Origin: an uncultured Enterococcus sp.
GTDB lineage: Bacteria; Bacillota; Bacilli; Lactobacillales; Enterococcaceae
Assembly (NCBI GenBank): GCA_946409145.1
Contig: CAMJVA010000007.1
Coordinates: 1 to 20,937 of the forward strand
Direction of reading: 5' to 3'
DNA: 20,937 bases
Below, one piece after another: positions 14,496 to 20,937 of this stretch; the first letter of the stretch is position 1, and each line of letters starts with the position of its first letter. Made by a program: the position numbers and the translations under genes. Below the pieces are notes generated by a model that searched no databases, was not told the DNA's origin, and saw nothing but the letters and a program-made list of their open reading frames with translations.

Positions 14496-14522
14496 ATGGA
14501 CAACAATAAAGGAGTAGATAAA

Positions 14523-15236
14523 TTGACCCCTGAATTATTTAAAAGTAAGTTAGCTGAAAAAGGTTTCATTTTAACCCAAGAGCAAATGGAACAATTTGCT
14601 AAATACTATGAACTTTTAGTTACTTGGAATGAGAAAATGAATTTAACAGCTTTAACTGAAAAAGAAGAGGTTTACTTAAAACATTTTTATGACTCACTCA
14701 TGTTAGCTTTTTATGAAGGATTTAATCCTGAAAGTCATCTTTGTGATGTGGGCGCTGGAGCTGGGTTTCCTAGTTTGCCTTTAAAAATTTTATTTCCTAG
14801 TTTAAAAGTAACCATTGTTGATTCTTTGAATAAACGCATTACTTTTTTAAATGAAGTAGTGAAAGAACTTCATTTAAAAGAGGTTTCTTTATACCATGAT
14901 CGGGCAGAAACCTTTGGGCAAAATCCTAAGTTTCGGGAACAATTTGACCTAGTAACAGCTAGAGCTGTGGCAAGACTTTCTGTTTTAAGTGAATTGTGTT
15001 TACCTTTAGTAAAAGTTGATGGCTTATTTATTCCTTTAAAAGCACAAAAAGGACAAGAAGAATTACAAGAAGCGCAAAATGCTTTGAAAATTCTTGGAGG
15101 AACTTTTGTGACCGAACTGGAATTTTTCTTGCCTGAAACCAATGATCAAAGAGAATTATTTGTTATTAAAAAAACCAAAAAAACACCGAAAAAATACCCT
15201 AGAAAACCAGGGACACCGAATAAATTACCTTTATAA
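14523..15236 (+). CDS. rsmG: 16S rRNA (guanine-N7)-methyltransferase RsmG
   Basis: Transfers a methyl group from S-adenosylmethionine to N7 of a guanine in the 530 loop of 16S rRNA (G527 in E. coli numbering). From the TTG at 14523 the protein has 237 aa, the family length. The N terminus MTPELFKSKLAEKGFILTQE aligns in style with RsmG proteins, and AAAGGAG lies eight bases upstream. The frame is open further upstream to a GTG at 14475, but that runs through the parS-like repeat and adds unrelated residues. The SAM-binding motif is CDVGAGAGFP (74-83); TARAVARL is the conserved downstream block. The tail is rich in Lys and Pro. parA follows closely, its ATG 18 nt past the stop. Confidence 0.94.
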   Translation: MTPELFKSKLAEKGFILTQEQMEQFAKYYELLVTWNEKMNLTALTEKEEVYLKHFYDSLMLAFYEGFNPESHLCDVGAGAGFPSLPLKILFPSLKVTIVDSLNKRITFLNEVVKELHLKEVSLYHDRAETFGQNPKFREQFDLVTARAVARLSVLSELCLPLVKVDGLFIPLKAQKGQEELQEAQNALKILGGTFVTELEFFLPETNDQRELFVIKKTKKTPKKYPRKPGTPNKLPL

Positions 15237-15254
15237 AAAGAAATGGAGGCTCTT

Positions 15255-16022
15255 ATGGCACGTGTAATTTCAGTTGCTAACCAAAAAGGGGGCGTGGGAA
15301 AAACCACGACCACTGTGAATCTTGGAGCATGTTTAGCTTATTTAGGGAAAAAAGTGTTACTTATTGACGCCGATGCCCAAGGAAATGCCACTTCAGGATT
15401 AGGAATTAGAAAACCTGATGTAAAAAATGATATTTATGATATTTTAGTCAATGAAATTCCCATTGAAGAAACGATTTTACCTACTTCAAGAGAAAATTTA
15501 TCCATTGTGCCAGCAACGATTCAATTAGCTGGAGCAGAAATTGAATTAACCAGTATGATGGCTAGAGAATCACGGTTAAAAACCGCTGTAGAAGATGTGA
15601 AAGACAAGTATGATTATATTTTCATTGACTGCCCACCTTCTTTAGGACATTTAACGATTAATGCTTTTACAGCGTCAGATTCTATTTTAATTCCTGTTCA
15701 AAGTGAATATTATGCCCTAGAAGGATTAAGCCAACTTTTAAATACGATTCGTTTGGTGCAAAAACATTTTAATCCTTCTTTAGAAATTGAAGGAGTTCTT
15801 TTAACCATGCTAGATGCTAGAACGAATTTAGGGGCAGAAGTTGTGGGAGAAGTTAGAAAATACTTCCAAGAAAAAGTGTATGATACTGTGATTCCAAGAA
15901 ATGTTCGTCTCTCTGAATCTCCAAGCCACGGGATGTCGATTATTGATTACGATCCTCGTTCAAAAGGAGCCGAGAGTTACCAAGCCCTAGCAAAGGAAGT
16001 GTTAGCTCGTGACGAAAAGTAA
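15255..16022 (+). CDS. parA: Chromosome partitioning ATPase ParA (Soj)
   Basis: Deviant Walker-type ATPase that dimerises on DNA, works with ParB at parS and, in Bacillus, also influences DnaA activity. The protein has 255 aa. KGGVGKTTTT (11-20) is the deviant P-loop with its signature lysine; the Walker A' and B regions LLIDADAQGN and DYIFIDCPPS follow. I chose ATG at 15255 because ATGGAGG upstream is the ribosome-binding site; the ATG within that site (15243) would add only MEAL. The stop overlaps the parB start by 14 nt, so expression is coupled. No noc gene lies between rsmG and parA. Confidence 0.96.
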   Translation: MARVISVANQKGGVGKTTTTVNLGACLAYLGKKVLLIDADAQGNATSGLGIRKPDVKNDIYDILVNEIPIEETILPTSRENLSIVPATIQLAGAEIELTSMMARESRLKTAVEDVKDKYDYIFIDCPPSLGHLTINAFTASDSILIPVQSEYYALEGLSQLLNTIRLVQKHFNPSLEIEGVLLTMLDARTNLGAEVVGEVRKYFQEKVYDTVIPRNVRLSESPSHGMSIIDYDPRSKGAESYQALAKEVLARDEK

Positions 16023-16878
16023 AGGATTAGGTCGAGGAATTGATGCTTTATTCCAAGATTTTGCTAAAATTGATGAAGTGGATCCAGCCAAAGAAGAAGT
16101 TGTGGAACTTTCTTTAAAAGAGTTGCGTCCTAACCCTTATCAACCAAGAAAAACTTTTGATGAAAAAGCCTTAGAAGAGCTTTCTTTATCCATTAAGCAA
16201 TCAGGAGTTTTCCAACCCATTATTGTGAGAAAATCCAGCGTTAAAGGATACGAAATTATAGCTGGTGAAAGACGTTTCCGAGCGTCTAAATTAGCTAAAA
16301 AAGAAACGATTCCGGCTATTATTCGGGAATTTTCTGAAGAAGCCATGATGCAAGTGGCTGTGTTAGAAAACCTTCAAAGAGAAGATTTGTCTCCTTTAGA
16401 AGAAGCTTTGGCTTATGAAATGCTTATGAAAAATTTAAAGCTAACTCAAGCACAAGTAGCAGAACGCCTTGGGAAAAGTCGCCCTTACATTGCTAATTAT
16501 TTAAGACTCTTAACGTTACCTGAAGTGGTGAAAGATCTTTTACAAAAAGAAACACTGTCTATGGGTCAAGCGAGAACCTTACTGGGTTTAAAAGATAAAA
16601 AACAAATGATTCAGTTGGCTAATAAAGCAGTGAAAGAAAATCTCACTGTCAGACAACTGGAAGTTTTAGTGAACAAAATGAATGGAGAAAAGAAAACTCC
16701 GGTTAAAAAGGTCAAAGAAAAACCTTTATACTTAAAAGAATCAGAAGAGCGTTTGCGCCATCAATTTGGCACCAGTGTGACTATTCAAGAAAATAAAGGT
16801 AAAGGAAAAATTGAAATTGAATATTTATCCTTAGATGATCTTGATAGACTCTTAGAGATTTTAGGCGTGAAAGAGTAG
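16009..16878 (+). CDS. parB: Chromosome partitioning protein ParB (Spo0J)
   Basis: CTP-dependent DNA clamp that loads at parS, spreads and recruits SMC to organise origins. The protein has 289 aa. The N terminus KSKGLGRGIDALF is typical of ParB and interacts with ParA. The CTPase domain contains NPYQPRKTF and the GERRFRA motif (86-92). A helix-turn-helix, LTQAQVAERLGKSRPYIANY (about 145-164), reads parS. The C-terminal part is the dimerisation domain. The start is GTG at 16009, inside the parA end, with AAGGAAG upstream. Two target-like sites lie 1.5-1.6 kb upstream (14373-14388 and 14475-14495). I judge it to be ParB rather than Noc because of the adjacent parA and the ParA-interacting N terminus. 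Confidence 0.95.
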   Translation: MTKSKGLGRGIDALFQDFAKIDEVDPAKEEVVELSLKELRPNPYQPRKTFDEKALEELSLSIKQSGVFQPIIVRKSSVKGYEIIAGERRFRASKLAKKETIPAIIREFSEEAMMQVAVLENLQREDLSPLEEALAYEMLMKNLKLTQAQVAERLGKSRPYIANYLRLLTLPEVVKDLLQKETLSMGQARTLLGLKDKKQMIQLANKAVKENLTVRQLEVLVNKMNGEKKTPVKKVKEKPLYLKESEERLRHQFGTSVTIQENKGKGKIEIEYLSLDDLDRLLEILGVKE

Positions 16879-16888
16879 GAGGAATGAG

Positions 16889-17080
16889 ATGTACGATCTG
16901 GGAGATATTGTTGAAATGAAAAAACCTCATGCTTGCCAGACCAATTCCTGGGAAATTATTCGCATGGGGGCAGATATTAAAATTAAGTGCCAAAATTGCG
17001 GGCATATTGTCATGATGACAAGACGAGATTTCAACAAAAAATTAAAAAAAGTTTTAGTGAAAAAAAATAGAAATGAGTGA
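16889..17080 (+). CDS. Small DUF951 family protein
   Basis: A 63-aa protein of the DUF951 family, which is typically encoded between parB and ychF in Firmicutes; its function is not established. The core is MYDLGDIVEMKKPHACQTNS, then a WEIIRMGADIKIKC segment and CxxC. His14, Cys16, Cys34, Cys37 and His39 could bind a metal, but that is inference. The C terminus is very basic (KKLKKVLVKKNRNE), which suggests nucleic acid or ribosome contact. ATG at 16889 has a good GTAGGAGG ribosome-binding site and lies 10 nt past parB. ychF starts 8 nt after its stop, so all are in one run. Confidence 0.85.
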   Translation: MYDLGDIVEMKKPHACQTNSWEIIRMGADIKIKCQNCGHIVMMTRRDFNKKLKKVLVKKNRNE

Positions 17081-17088
17081 AAATTTTT

Positions 17089-18189
17089 ATGTCTTTAACT
17101 GCTGGAATCGTGGGCTTACCTAATGTAGGTAAATCAACTTTATTTAATGCAATCACCAAAGCTGGAGCAGAAGCGGCGAATTATCCTTTTGCCACCATTG
17201 ATCCTAATGTGGGAATGGTAGAAGTTCCTGATTATCGTCTTAATCGGTTGAAGGAATTAGTTCAACCGAAAAAAACAGTCCCAACAACTTTTGAATTTAC
17301 TGATATTGCGGGAATTGTTAAAGGAGCTAGTAAAGGGGAAGGATTAGGAAATCAATTTTTAAGTCATATTCGCCAAGTAGATGCGATTTGTCACGTGGTG
17401 AGATGTTTTGATGACCCTAATATTACCCACGTAGAAGGGCGTATTGACCCAATTTCTGATATTGAAACAATTAATTTAGAATTAGTCTTAGCCGATTTAG
17501 AAAGTATTTCTAAACGGTATGAAAAAACAGCTAAAGTAGCAAAAACTAAAGATAAAGATGCTTTAGCAGAGTTTGCTGTATTGCAAAAAATTAAACCTGT
17601 TTTAGAAGAAGGACATTCTGTTAGAAGTGTGGACCTTGATGAAGATGAGAAAAAAATTCTTAAAGGATTTTTCTTATTAACGGCTAAACCTGTGTTATAT
17701 GTGGCTAATATTTCAGAAGATGATGTAGCTGATCCAGAAAATAATCATTATGTCAAAGAAGTTATGGCCTATGCAGCAAAAGAAAATGCTGAAGTCATTG
17801 CTGTATGTGCAGAAGCAGAAGAAGAAATTGCCGAATTAGATGATGATGACAAAGCTGAATTTTTAGAAGCTTTAGGCATTGAAGAATCTGGGTTAGATAA
17901 ATTAATTAGAGCAGCTTATGATCTGTTAGGTCTTGGAACCTACTTTACAGCCGGTGTGCAAGAAGTGCGCGCTTGGACCTTTAAAAAAGGCATTAAAGCC
18001 CCTCAAGCAGCAGGGATTATTCACTCAGATTTTGAACGAGGATTTATTCGTGCAGAAACAATTTCTTATGAAGATTTTGACCATTACGGTTCTGAAAAAG
18101 CTTGTAAAGAAGCTGGAAAAATGCGTTCTGAAGGTAAAGAATACGTCGTGCAAGATGGGGATATTATGTTATTCCGTTTCAATGTTTAG
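17089..18189 (+). CDS. ychF: Ribosome-binding ATPase YchF (OLA1 family)
   Basis: Obg-related P-loop protein that prefers ATP over GTP and binds ribosomes; linked to stress responses. The protein has 366 aa from ATG 17089, the family length. It starts MSLTAGIVGLPNVGKSTLFN, with the P-loop at 9-17. The switch region shows DIAGIVKGASKGEGLGN, and the usual NKxD specificity motif is replaced by a NISE-type sequence (YVANISEDD), consistent with ATP use. A coiled coil lies near 130-200 and the C-terminal TGS domain holds AWTFKKGIKAPQAAGIIH and ends GDIMLFRFNV. A GTG at 17077 is in frame but would add MKIF, which family members lack. Confidence 0.96.
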   Translation: MSLTAGIVGLPNVGKSTLFNAITKAGAEAANYPFATIDPNVGMVEVPDYRLNRLKELVQPKKTVPTTFEFTDIAGIVKGASKGEGLGNQFLSHIRQVDAICHVVRCFDDPNITHVEGRIDPISDIETINLELVLADLESISKRYEKTAKVAKTKDKDALAEFAVLQKIKPVLEEGHSVRSVDLDEDEKKILKGFFLLTAKPVLYVANISEDDVADPENNHYVKEVMAYAAKENAEVIAVCAEAEEEIAELDDDDKAEFLEALGIEESGLDKLIRAAYDLLGLGTYFTAGVQEVRAWTFKKGIKAPQAAGIIHSDFERGFIRAETISYEDFDHYGSEKACKEAGKMRSEGKEYVVQDGDIMLFRFNV

Positions 18190-18194
18190 TCTCT

Positions 18195-18223
18195 TTTATT
18201 CACCCTGAAAGATATGTTATAAT
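18195..18223 (+). promoter_or_regulatory. Promoter for the DUF1129 gene
   Basis: Perfect TATAAT (18218-18223) with an extended TGT in front, and a weak TTTATT -35 (18195-18200) at 17-base spacing. The start point would be near 18230, about 22 nt before the TTG start. No terminator was seen after ychF, so read-through is also possible. Confidence 0.6.
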
Positions 18224-18251
18224 ACCCTGAAAATTAAAGGAGGAATTAGTT

Positions 18252-18938
18252 TTGGATGGAGAAACATTACGGCAAATTGTGGCTGAAAATCGCCAATTAG
18301 AACAATCCTTAACCAAGCGTAACGAACAATATATTTTTGATTTAAAAAAAGCCTTAAAAGCTGCTAATTTGTCAGAAGAAGATATTACCTTAGCCATGCA
18401 CGATATTTTACCTAGCTTAGTCGAAGGACAAAAAACTGGTGAAACAGCGAGAAAACAATTTGGAACGGTTACTGAACGAGTGCAAATTATTTTAACTAAG
18501 CCAAAAGAACAACCACAAGCAGAATCTTGGAAAATGTGGTTAGATAATACTTTGTTATTTTTTGCCATGTTAGCTGTGTTAAATGGCATTATGAATTTAG
18601 TTTCTAAAGGACAAGGTTTAACTGCTGGTCTAACTTCTTTGGTGGCCACTTCTGCTACTGGAGGTTTGATTTTTTACTTCATGTATAAATGGATTTATCA
18701 ATATGAAAAACCTGGTGCAGATGCAAGTAAAAAACCAAAAATGTGGAAATCTATGTCTATTTTAGCTGTAGGTATGGTCGTGTGGATTTTAATTTACACG
18801 GGCTCCATGTTATTACCAAAAGTTTTAAATCCAATTTTAGATCCTGTAGTTCTAATTATTTTAGGAGCGCTCGCTTTTGGTGGAAGAATGTTACTGAAAA
18901 AGAAATTCAATATTCAAGGATCCTTTTTCAATCGTTAA
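18252..18938 (+). CDS. DUF1129 family integral membrane protein
   Basis: Membrane protein of 228 aa with the layout of the DUF1129 family found in Lactobacillales; function unknown. The first 95 residues are soluble and helical, with many charged residues (LRQIVAENRQLEQSLTKRNE). About four membrane helices follow (roughly 97-117, 126-148, 167-188 and 195-213), and the end is basic (LLKKKFNIQG). There is no signal peptide; the N-terminal domain is probably cytoplasmic. The start is TTG at 18252 with a near-perfect AAAGGAGGA; no ATG is in frame nearby. It is encoded between ychF and tyrS and has its own likely promoter. The family call rests on recall of its shape and context, not a search. Confidence 0.72.
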   Translation: MDGETLRQIVAENRQLEQSLTKRNEQYIFDLKKALKAANLSEEDITLAMHDILPSLVEGQKTGETARKQFGTVTERVQIILTKPKEQPQAESWKMWLDNTLLFFAMLAVLNGIMNLVSKGQGLTAGLTSLVATSATGGLIFYFMYKWIYQYEKPGADASKKPKMWKSMSILAVGMVVWILIYTGSMLLPKVLNPILDPVVLIILGALAFGGRMLLKKKFNIQGSFFNR

Positions 18939-19062
18939 TTCCAGTGAGTTTCTAAAGAAAATATGCAAAAGGAAATGTATTTTATACACCAAAAATAATG
19001 TTCGGATTTAGAGCGGCTTTTTGAATAAAAAACAAAAAAATAAAAAAAGTTGCAAATTTTGA

Positions 19063-19091
19063 TTGACAAACGATTTTTCTCAGCCTATAAT
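19063..19091 (+). promoter_or_regulatory. Consensus promoter for the tyrS leader
   Basis: Perfect TTGACA (19063-19068), 17-base spacer, perfect TATAAT (19086-19091). The start point would be near 19098. The rest of the stretch 18939-19062 is AT-rich; I see no gene or clear terminator in it. Confidence 0.92.
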
Positions 19092-19097
19092 GCAAAC

Positions 19098-19331
19098 ATA
19101 CTAATAAAAGAGGCCGTGACTAAAACGAAGTAGTGATTAAAGCCAATGTTTCAGAAAGCTAGTGGGGATGCGAACTAGTACAAGCTTTAGAACGAATTAC
19201 ATTTTAAGAGCCTTGGCAGAGATGCCACGCGACAGCGTTAAATGTTTGAGAGATATGTTTTATTTAAAACATATAAATTGGGTGGTACCGCGAATTTTCG
19301 TCCCTTGGTTATTTTAACCAAGGGACTTTTT
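19098..19331 (+). promoter_or_regulatory. T-box riboswitch, tyrosine type
   Basis: The leader carries the hallmark T-box sequence GGGTGGTACCGCG (19280-19292), which pairs with the uncharged tRNA acceptor end. The distal loop of stem I is recognisable as AGTGGGGATGCGAACTAG, with the AG-bump CAGAAAGC before it. On the descending strand the sequence GAATTACATT offers TAC (19198-19200) as the specifier codon, reading tyrosine; another TAC at 19179-19181 is less well placed. The terminator is GTCCCTTGGTTA (19300-19311) with TAACCAAGGGAC (19315-19326) plus five T. Uncharged tRNA-Tyr would favour the antiterminator and switch tyrS on. Confidence 0.93.
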
Positions 19332-19402
19332 GTTGTTCCACGAAAAAAAAGTGTGTAAGCAGAATAACTGCTATCATAAAAAAATATATGGAGGGCATTA
19401 CA

Positions 19403-20659
19403 ATGAATATTATTGATGAATTGGCTTGGCGTGACGCGATTAATCAACAAACGAATGAAGAAGAACTTCGTAAACTTGTTGACGAAAAGAGTATTTCACT
19501 ATATTGCGGCGTTGACCCAACTGGGGATTCTATGCACATTGGACATTTAATTCCATTTATGATGATGAAAAGATTTCAATTGGCGGGCCATCACCCATAT
19601 ATCCTAATTGGTGGCGGAACTGGAACAATTGGAGATCCTAGTGGACGTAAGACAGAACGCGTGTTGCAAACTATGGAACAAGTACAACACAATTTCGATT
19701 CTTTATCTAACCAAATGCGTAAATTGTTCGGAAAAGACGCAAACATAACATTCGTAAACAATTACGATTGGCTTTCAAAAATTTCTTTATTAGATTTTTT
19801 ACGGGATTACGGTAAAAACTTTAATATTAATACAATGTTAGCGAAAGATATTGTCGCAAGCCGATTAGATGTGGGTATTTCCTTTACTGAGTTCACTTAC
19901 CAAATTTTACAATCCATTGACTTTTTACATTTGTTCAAAACCTTTGACATTCAATTGCAAATTGGTGGAGCAGATCAATGGGGAAATATTACTTCTGGAT
20001 TAGATTTAATTCGTAAAATCGAAGGACCTGACGCTCAAGCATTTGGTTTAACTATTCCATTAATGCTAAAAGCAGATGGTACTAAATTTGGGAAAACTGC
20101 TGGAGGAGCAATTTGGTTAGATCCTAAGAAAACTTCTCCATTTGAATTTTACCAATTCTGGTTAAATCAAGATGACCGGGATGTTGTAAAATACTTGAAA
20201 TTCTTCACTTTCTTAACACAAGAAGAAATCAAAGATTTAGAAAACAAAATTGCTACTGAACCAGAAAAACGGGAAGCACAACGTCGTTTAGCTGAAGAAG
20301 TAACACGTTTTGTTCACAGTGAAGAAGACTTAAAAGAAGCCCAAAAAATTACGGAAGCACTTTTCTCTGGTAACATTAAAGAATTAGATGCTAAAGAAAT
20401 TGAACAAGGGTTTGAAAAAATGCCAACAGTAGAAATTTCTTCTACCCCAGAAAATATTGTGGAATTGTTGGTAAATACAAAAATTGAACCATCTAAACGT
20501 CAAGCACGGGAAGATGTTTCAAATGGAGCTGTTAGTGTTAACGGTGATCGTGTCACCGATTTAAATTTTGTCGTAAAACCATCTGAGAACTTTGATGGTA
20601 AGTTTGTGGTCATTCGAAAAGGTAAGAAAAATTACTTTTTGGCCAAAGTAGTTGATTAG
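19403..20659 (+). CDS. tyrS: Tyrosyl-tRNA synthetase
   Basis: Class I aminoacyl-tRNA synthetase that charges tRNA-Tyr with tyrosine in the cytoplasm. The protein has 418 aa. The HIGH motif is present as MHIGHL (44-49), the tyrosine pocket and loop as GGTGTIGDPSGRK, and the second signature as KFGKT (228-232), the TyrS form of KMSKS. Residues about 350-418 form the C-terminal S4-like tRNA-binding domain (SKRQAREDVSNGAVSVNGDR). ATG at 19403 was chosen because ATGGAGGGC before it is the ribosome-binding site; starting at that upstream ATG (19388) would add MEGIT. Expression is controlled by the T-box upstream, and a terminator ends the unit. Confidence 0.98.
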   Translation: MNIIDELAWRDAINQQTNEEELRKLVDEKSISLYCGVDPTGDSMHIGHLIPFMMMKRFQLAGHHPYILIGGGTGTIGDPSGRKTERVLQTMEQVQHNFDSLSNQMRKLFGKDANITFVNNYDWLSKISLLDFLRDYGKNFNINTMLAKDIVASRLDVGISFTEFTYQILQSIDFLHLFKTFDIQLQIGGADQWGNITSGLDLIRKIEGPDAQAFGLTIPLMLKADGTKFGKTAGGAIWLDPKKTSPFEFYQFWLNQDDRDVVKYLKFFTFLTQEEIKDLENKIATEPEKREAQRRLAEEVTRFVHSEEDLKEAQKITEALFSGNIKELDAKEIEQGFEKMPTVEISSTPENIVELLVNTKIEPSKRQAREDVSNGAVSVNGDRVTDLNFVVKPSENFDGKFVVIRKGKKNYFLAKVVD

Positions 20660-20717
20660 AATTTAATAAGTTTTTGATTTCTTTATTGTTACAAAAATTA
20701 AAAAATTCAATGTTTAC

Positions 20718-20754
20718 CAATTTGAACCCCATCCTATTATGGTGAGACAAATTG
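20718..20754. repeat. Short interrupted inverted repeat after tyrS
   Basis: CAATTTG (20718-20724) pairs with CAAATTG (20748-20754), and CCAT (20729-20732) with ATGG (20739-20742) inside it. No T tract follows. It may be part of the 3' end of the tyrS transcript. The rest of 20660-20770 is AT-rich with no gene seen. Confidence 0.35.
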
Positions 20755-20770
20755 CCGTTAACACTACTTA

Positions 20771-20808
20771 AAAGAGAGAATCTACACTTGTAGATTCTCT
20801 CTTTTTTT
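20771..20808 (+). terminator. Intrinsic terminator after tyrS
   Basis: A perfect 13-bp stem (AGAGAGAATCTAC at 20773-20785 with GTAGATTCTCTCT at 20790-20802), four-base loop and a run of T to 20808. It lies about 110 nt past the tyrS stop. The remaining 130 bases to the window end (20809-20937) are AT-rich and show no gene. Confidence 0.92.
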
Positions 20809-20937
20809 GTTTATTAAGTTGTTCTAAAAAAAAAGACAATTCTGACAATTTTCATAAAATGAGAAAAAAATGAGAAAATCGTCCTTAAAAGATTTTACAG
20901 AAATAAAAAACTGTTGTAACGTAAGACACGACAAAAT

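Noticed and set aside
14475..14522. Upstream GTG start for rsmG giving 253 aa
   Set aside because: It begins within the parS-like dyad, adds residues unlike the family and has a worse ribosome-binding site than the TTG at 14523.
18200..18649. 149-codon minus-strand frame opposite the DUF1129 gene
   Set aside because: The plus-strand gene has a promoter, a strong ribosome-binding site and a coherent membrane protein; the antisense frame has none of these.
19321..19345. Possible second parS at TGTTCCACG after the T-box
   Set aside because: Only the left half resembles parS; the right half is a run of A, so the palindrome is absent.

Overview
This window is the replication-origin region of a low-GC Gram-positive chromosome. 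The gene order, the AT-rich codon use, a DUF1129 membrane protein and a tyrosine T-box in front of tyrS point to the Lactobacillales, most likely an Enterococcaceae-like bacterium (Enterococcus, Vagococcus or a relative). That placement is inferred from gene order and protein content; no rRNA gene is present to settle it.

Left arm (minus strand, read right to left from about 7.9 kb): dnaA, dnaN, yaaA, recF, gyrB and gyrA, the last cut off by the window edge. dnaN ends in a clear terminator. A near-consensus promoter then starts the yaaA-recF-gyrB-gyrA operon, whose genes overlap or nearly touch. Three TTTTAAGG repeats spaced exactly 29 bp apart lie at and upstream of that promoter.

Origin: DnaA boxes occur in two clusters on either side of dnaA. 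The dnaA-dnaN spacer has two tight canonical boxes, a near-box and then six consecutive DnaA-trio triplets running into AT-rich DNA, which is the expected unwinding site. The dnaA-rpmH spacer holds nine exact or one-mismatch boxes, one of them over the -35 element of the predicted dnaA promoter.

Right arm (plus strand): rpmH, rnpA, yidC and jag (ribosome, RNase P and membrane insertion), then a structured 350-bp spacer, then mnmE and mnmG (tRNA wobble-uridine modification), a terminator, a parS site, and the run rsmG, parA, parB, a DUF951 gene and ychF. A DUF1129 membrane protein gene and T-box-controlled tyrS follow, and tyrS is closed by a strong terminator.

The genes themselves are ordinary housekeeping genes for replication initiation, DNA topology, chromosome partition and translation. 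The least explained DNA is the jag-mnmE spacer (10629-10978). It holds a consensus promoter followed by a roughly 90-nt stretch with three hairpins and an intrinsic terminator but no gene, which makes it a candidate small RNA or orphan leader. A second, 25-bp terminator-like hairpin sits immediately before the mnmE ribosome-binding site. No CRISPR array, insertion sequence, prophage, defence system or tRNA gene was seen.
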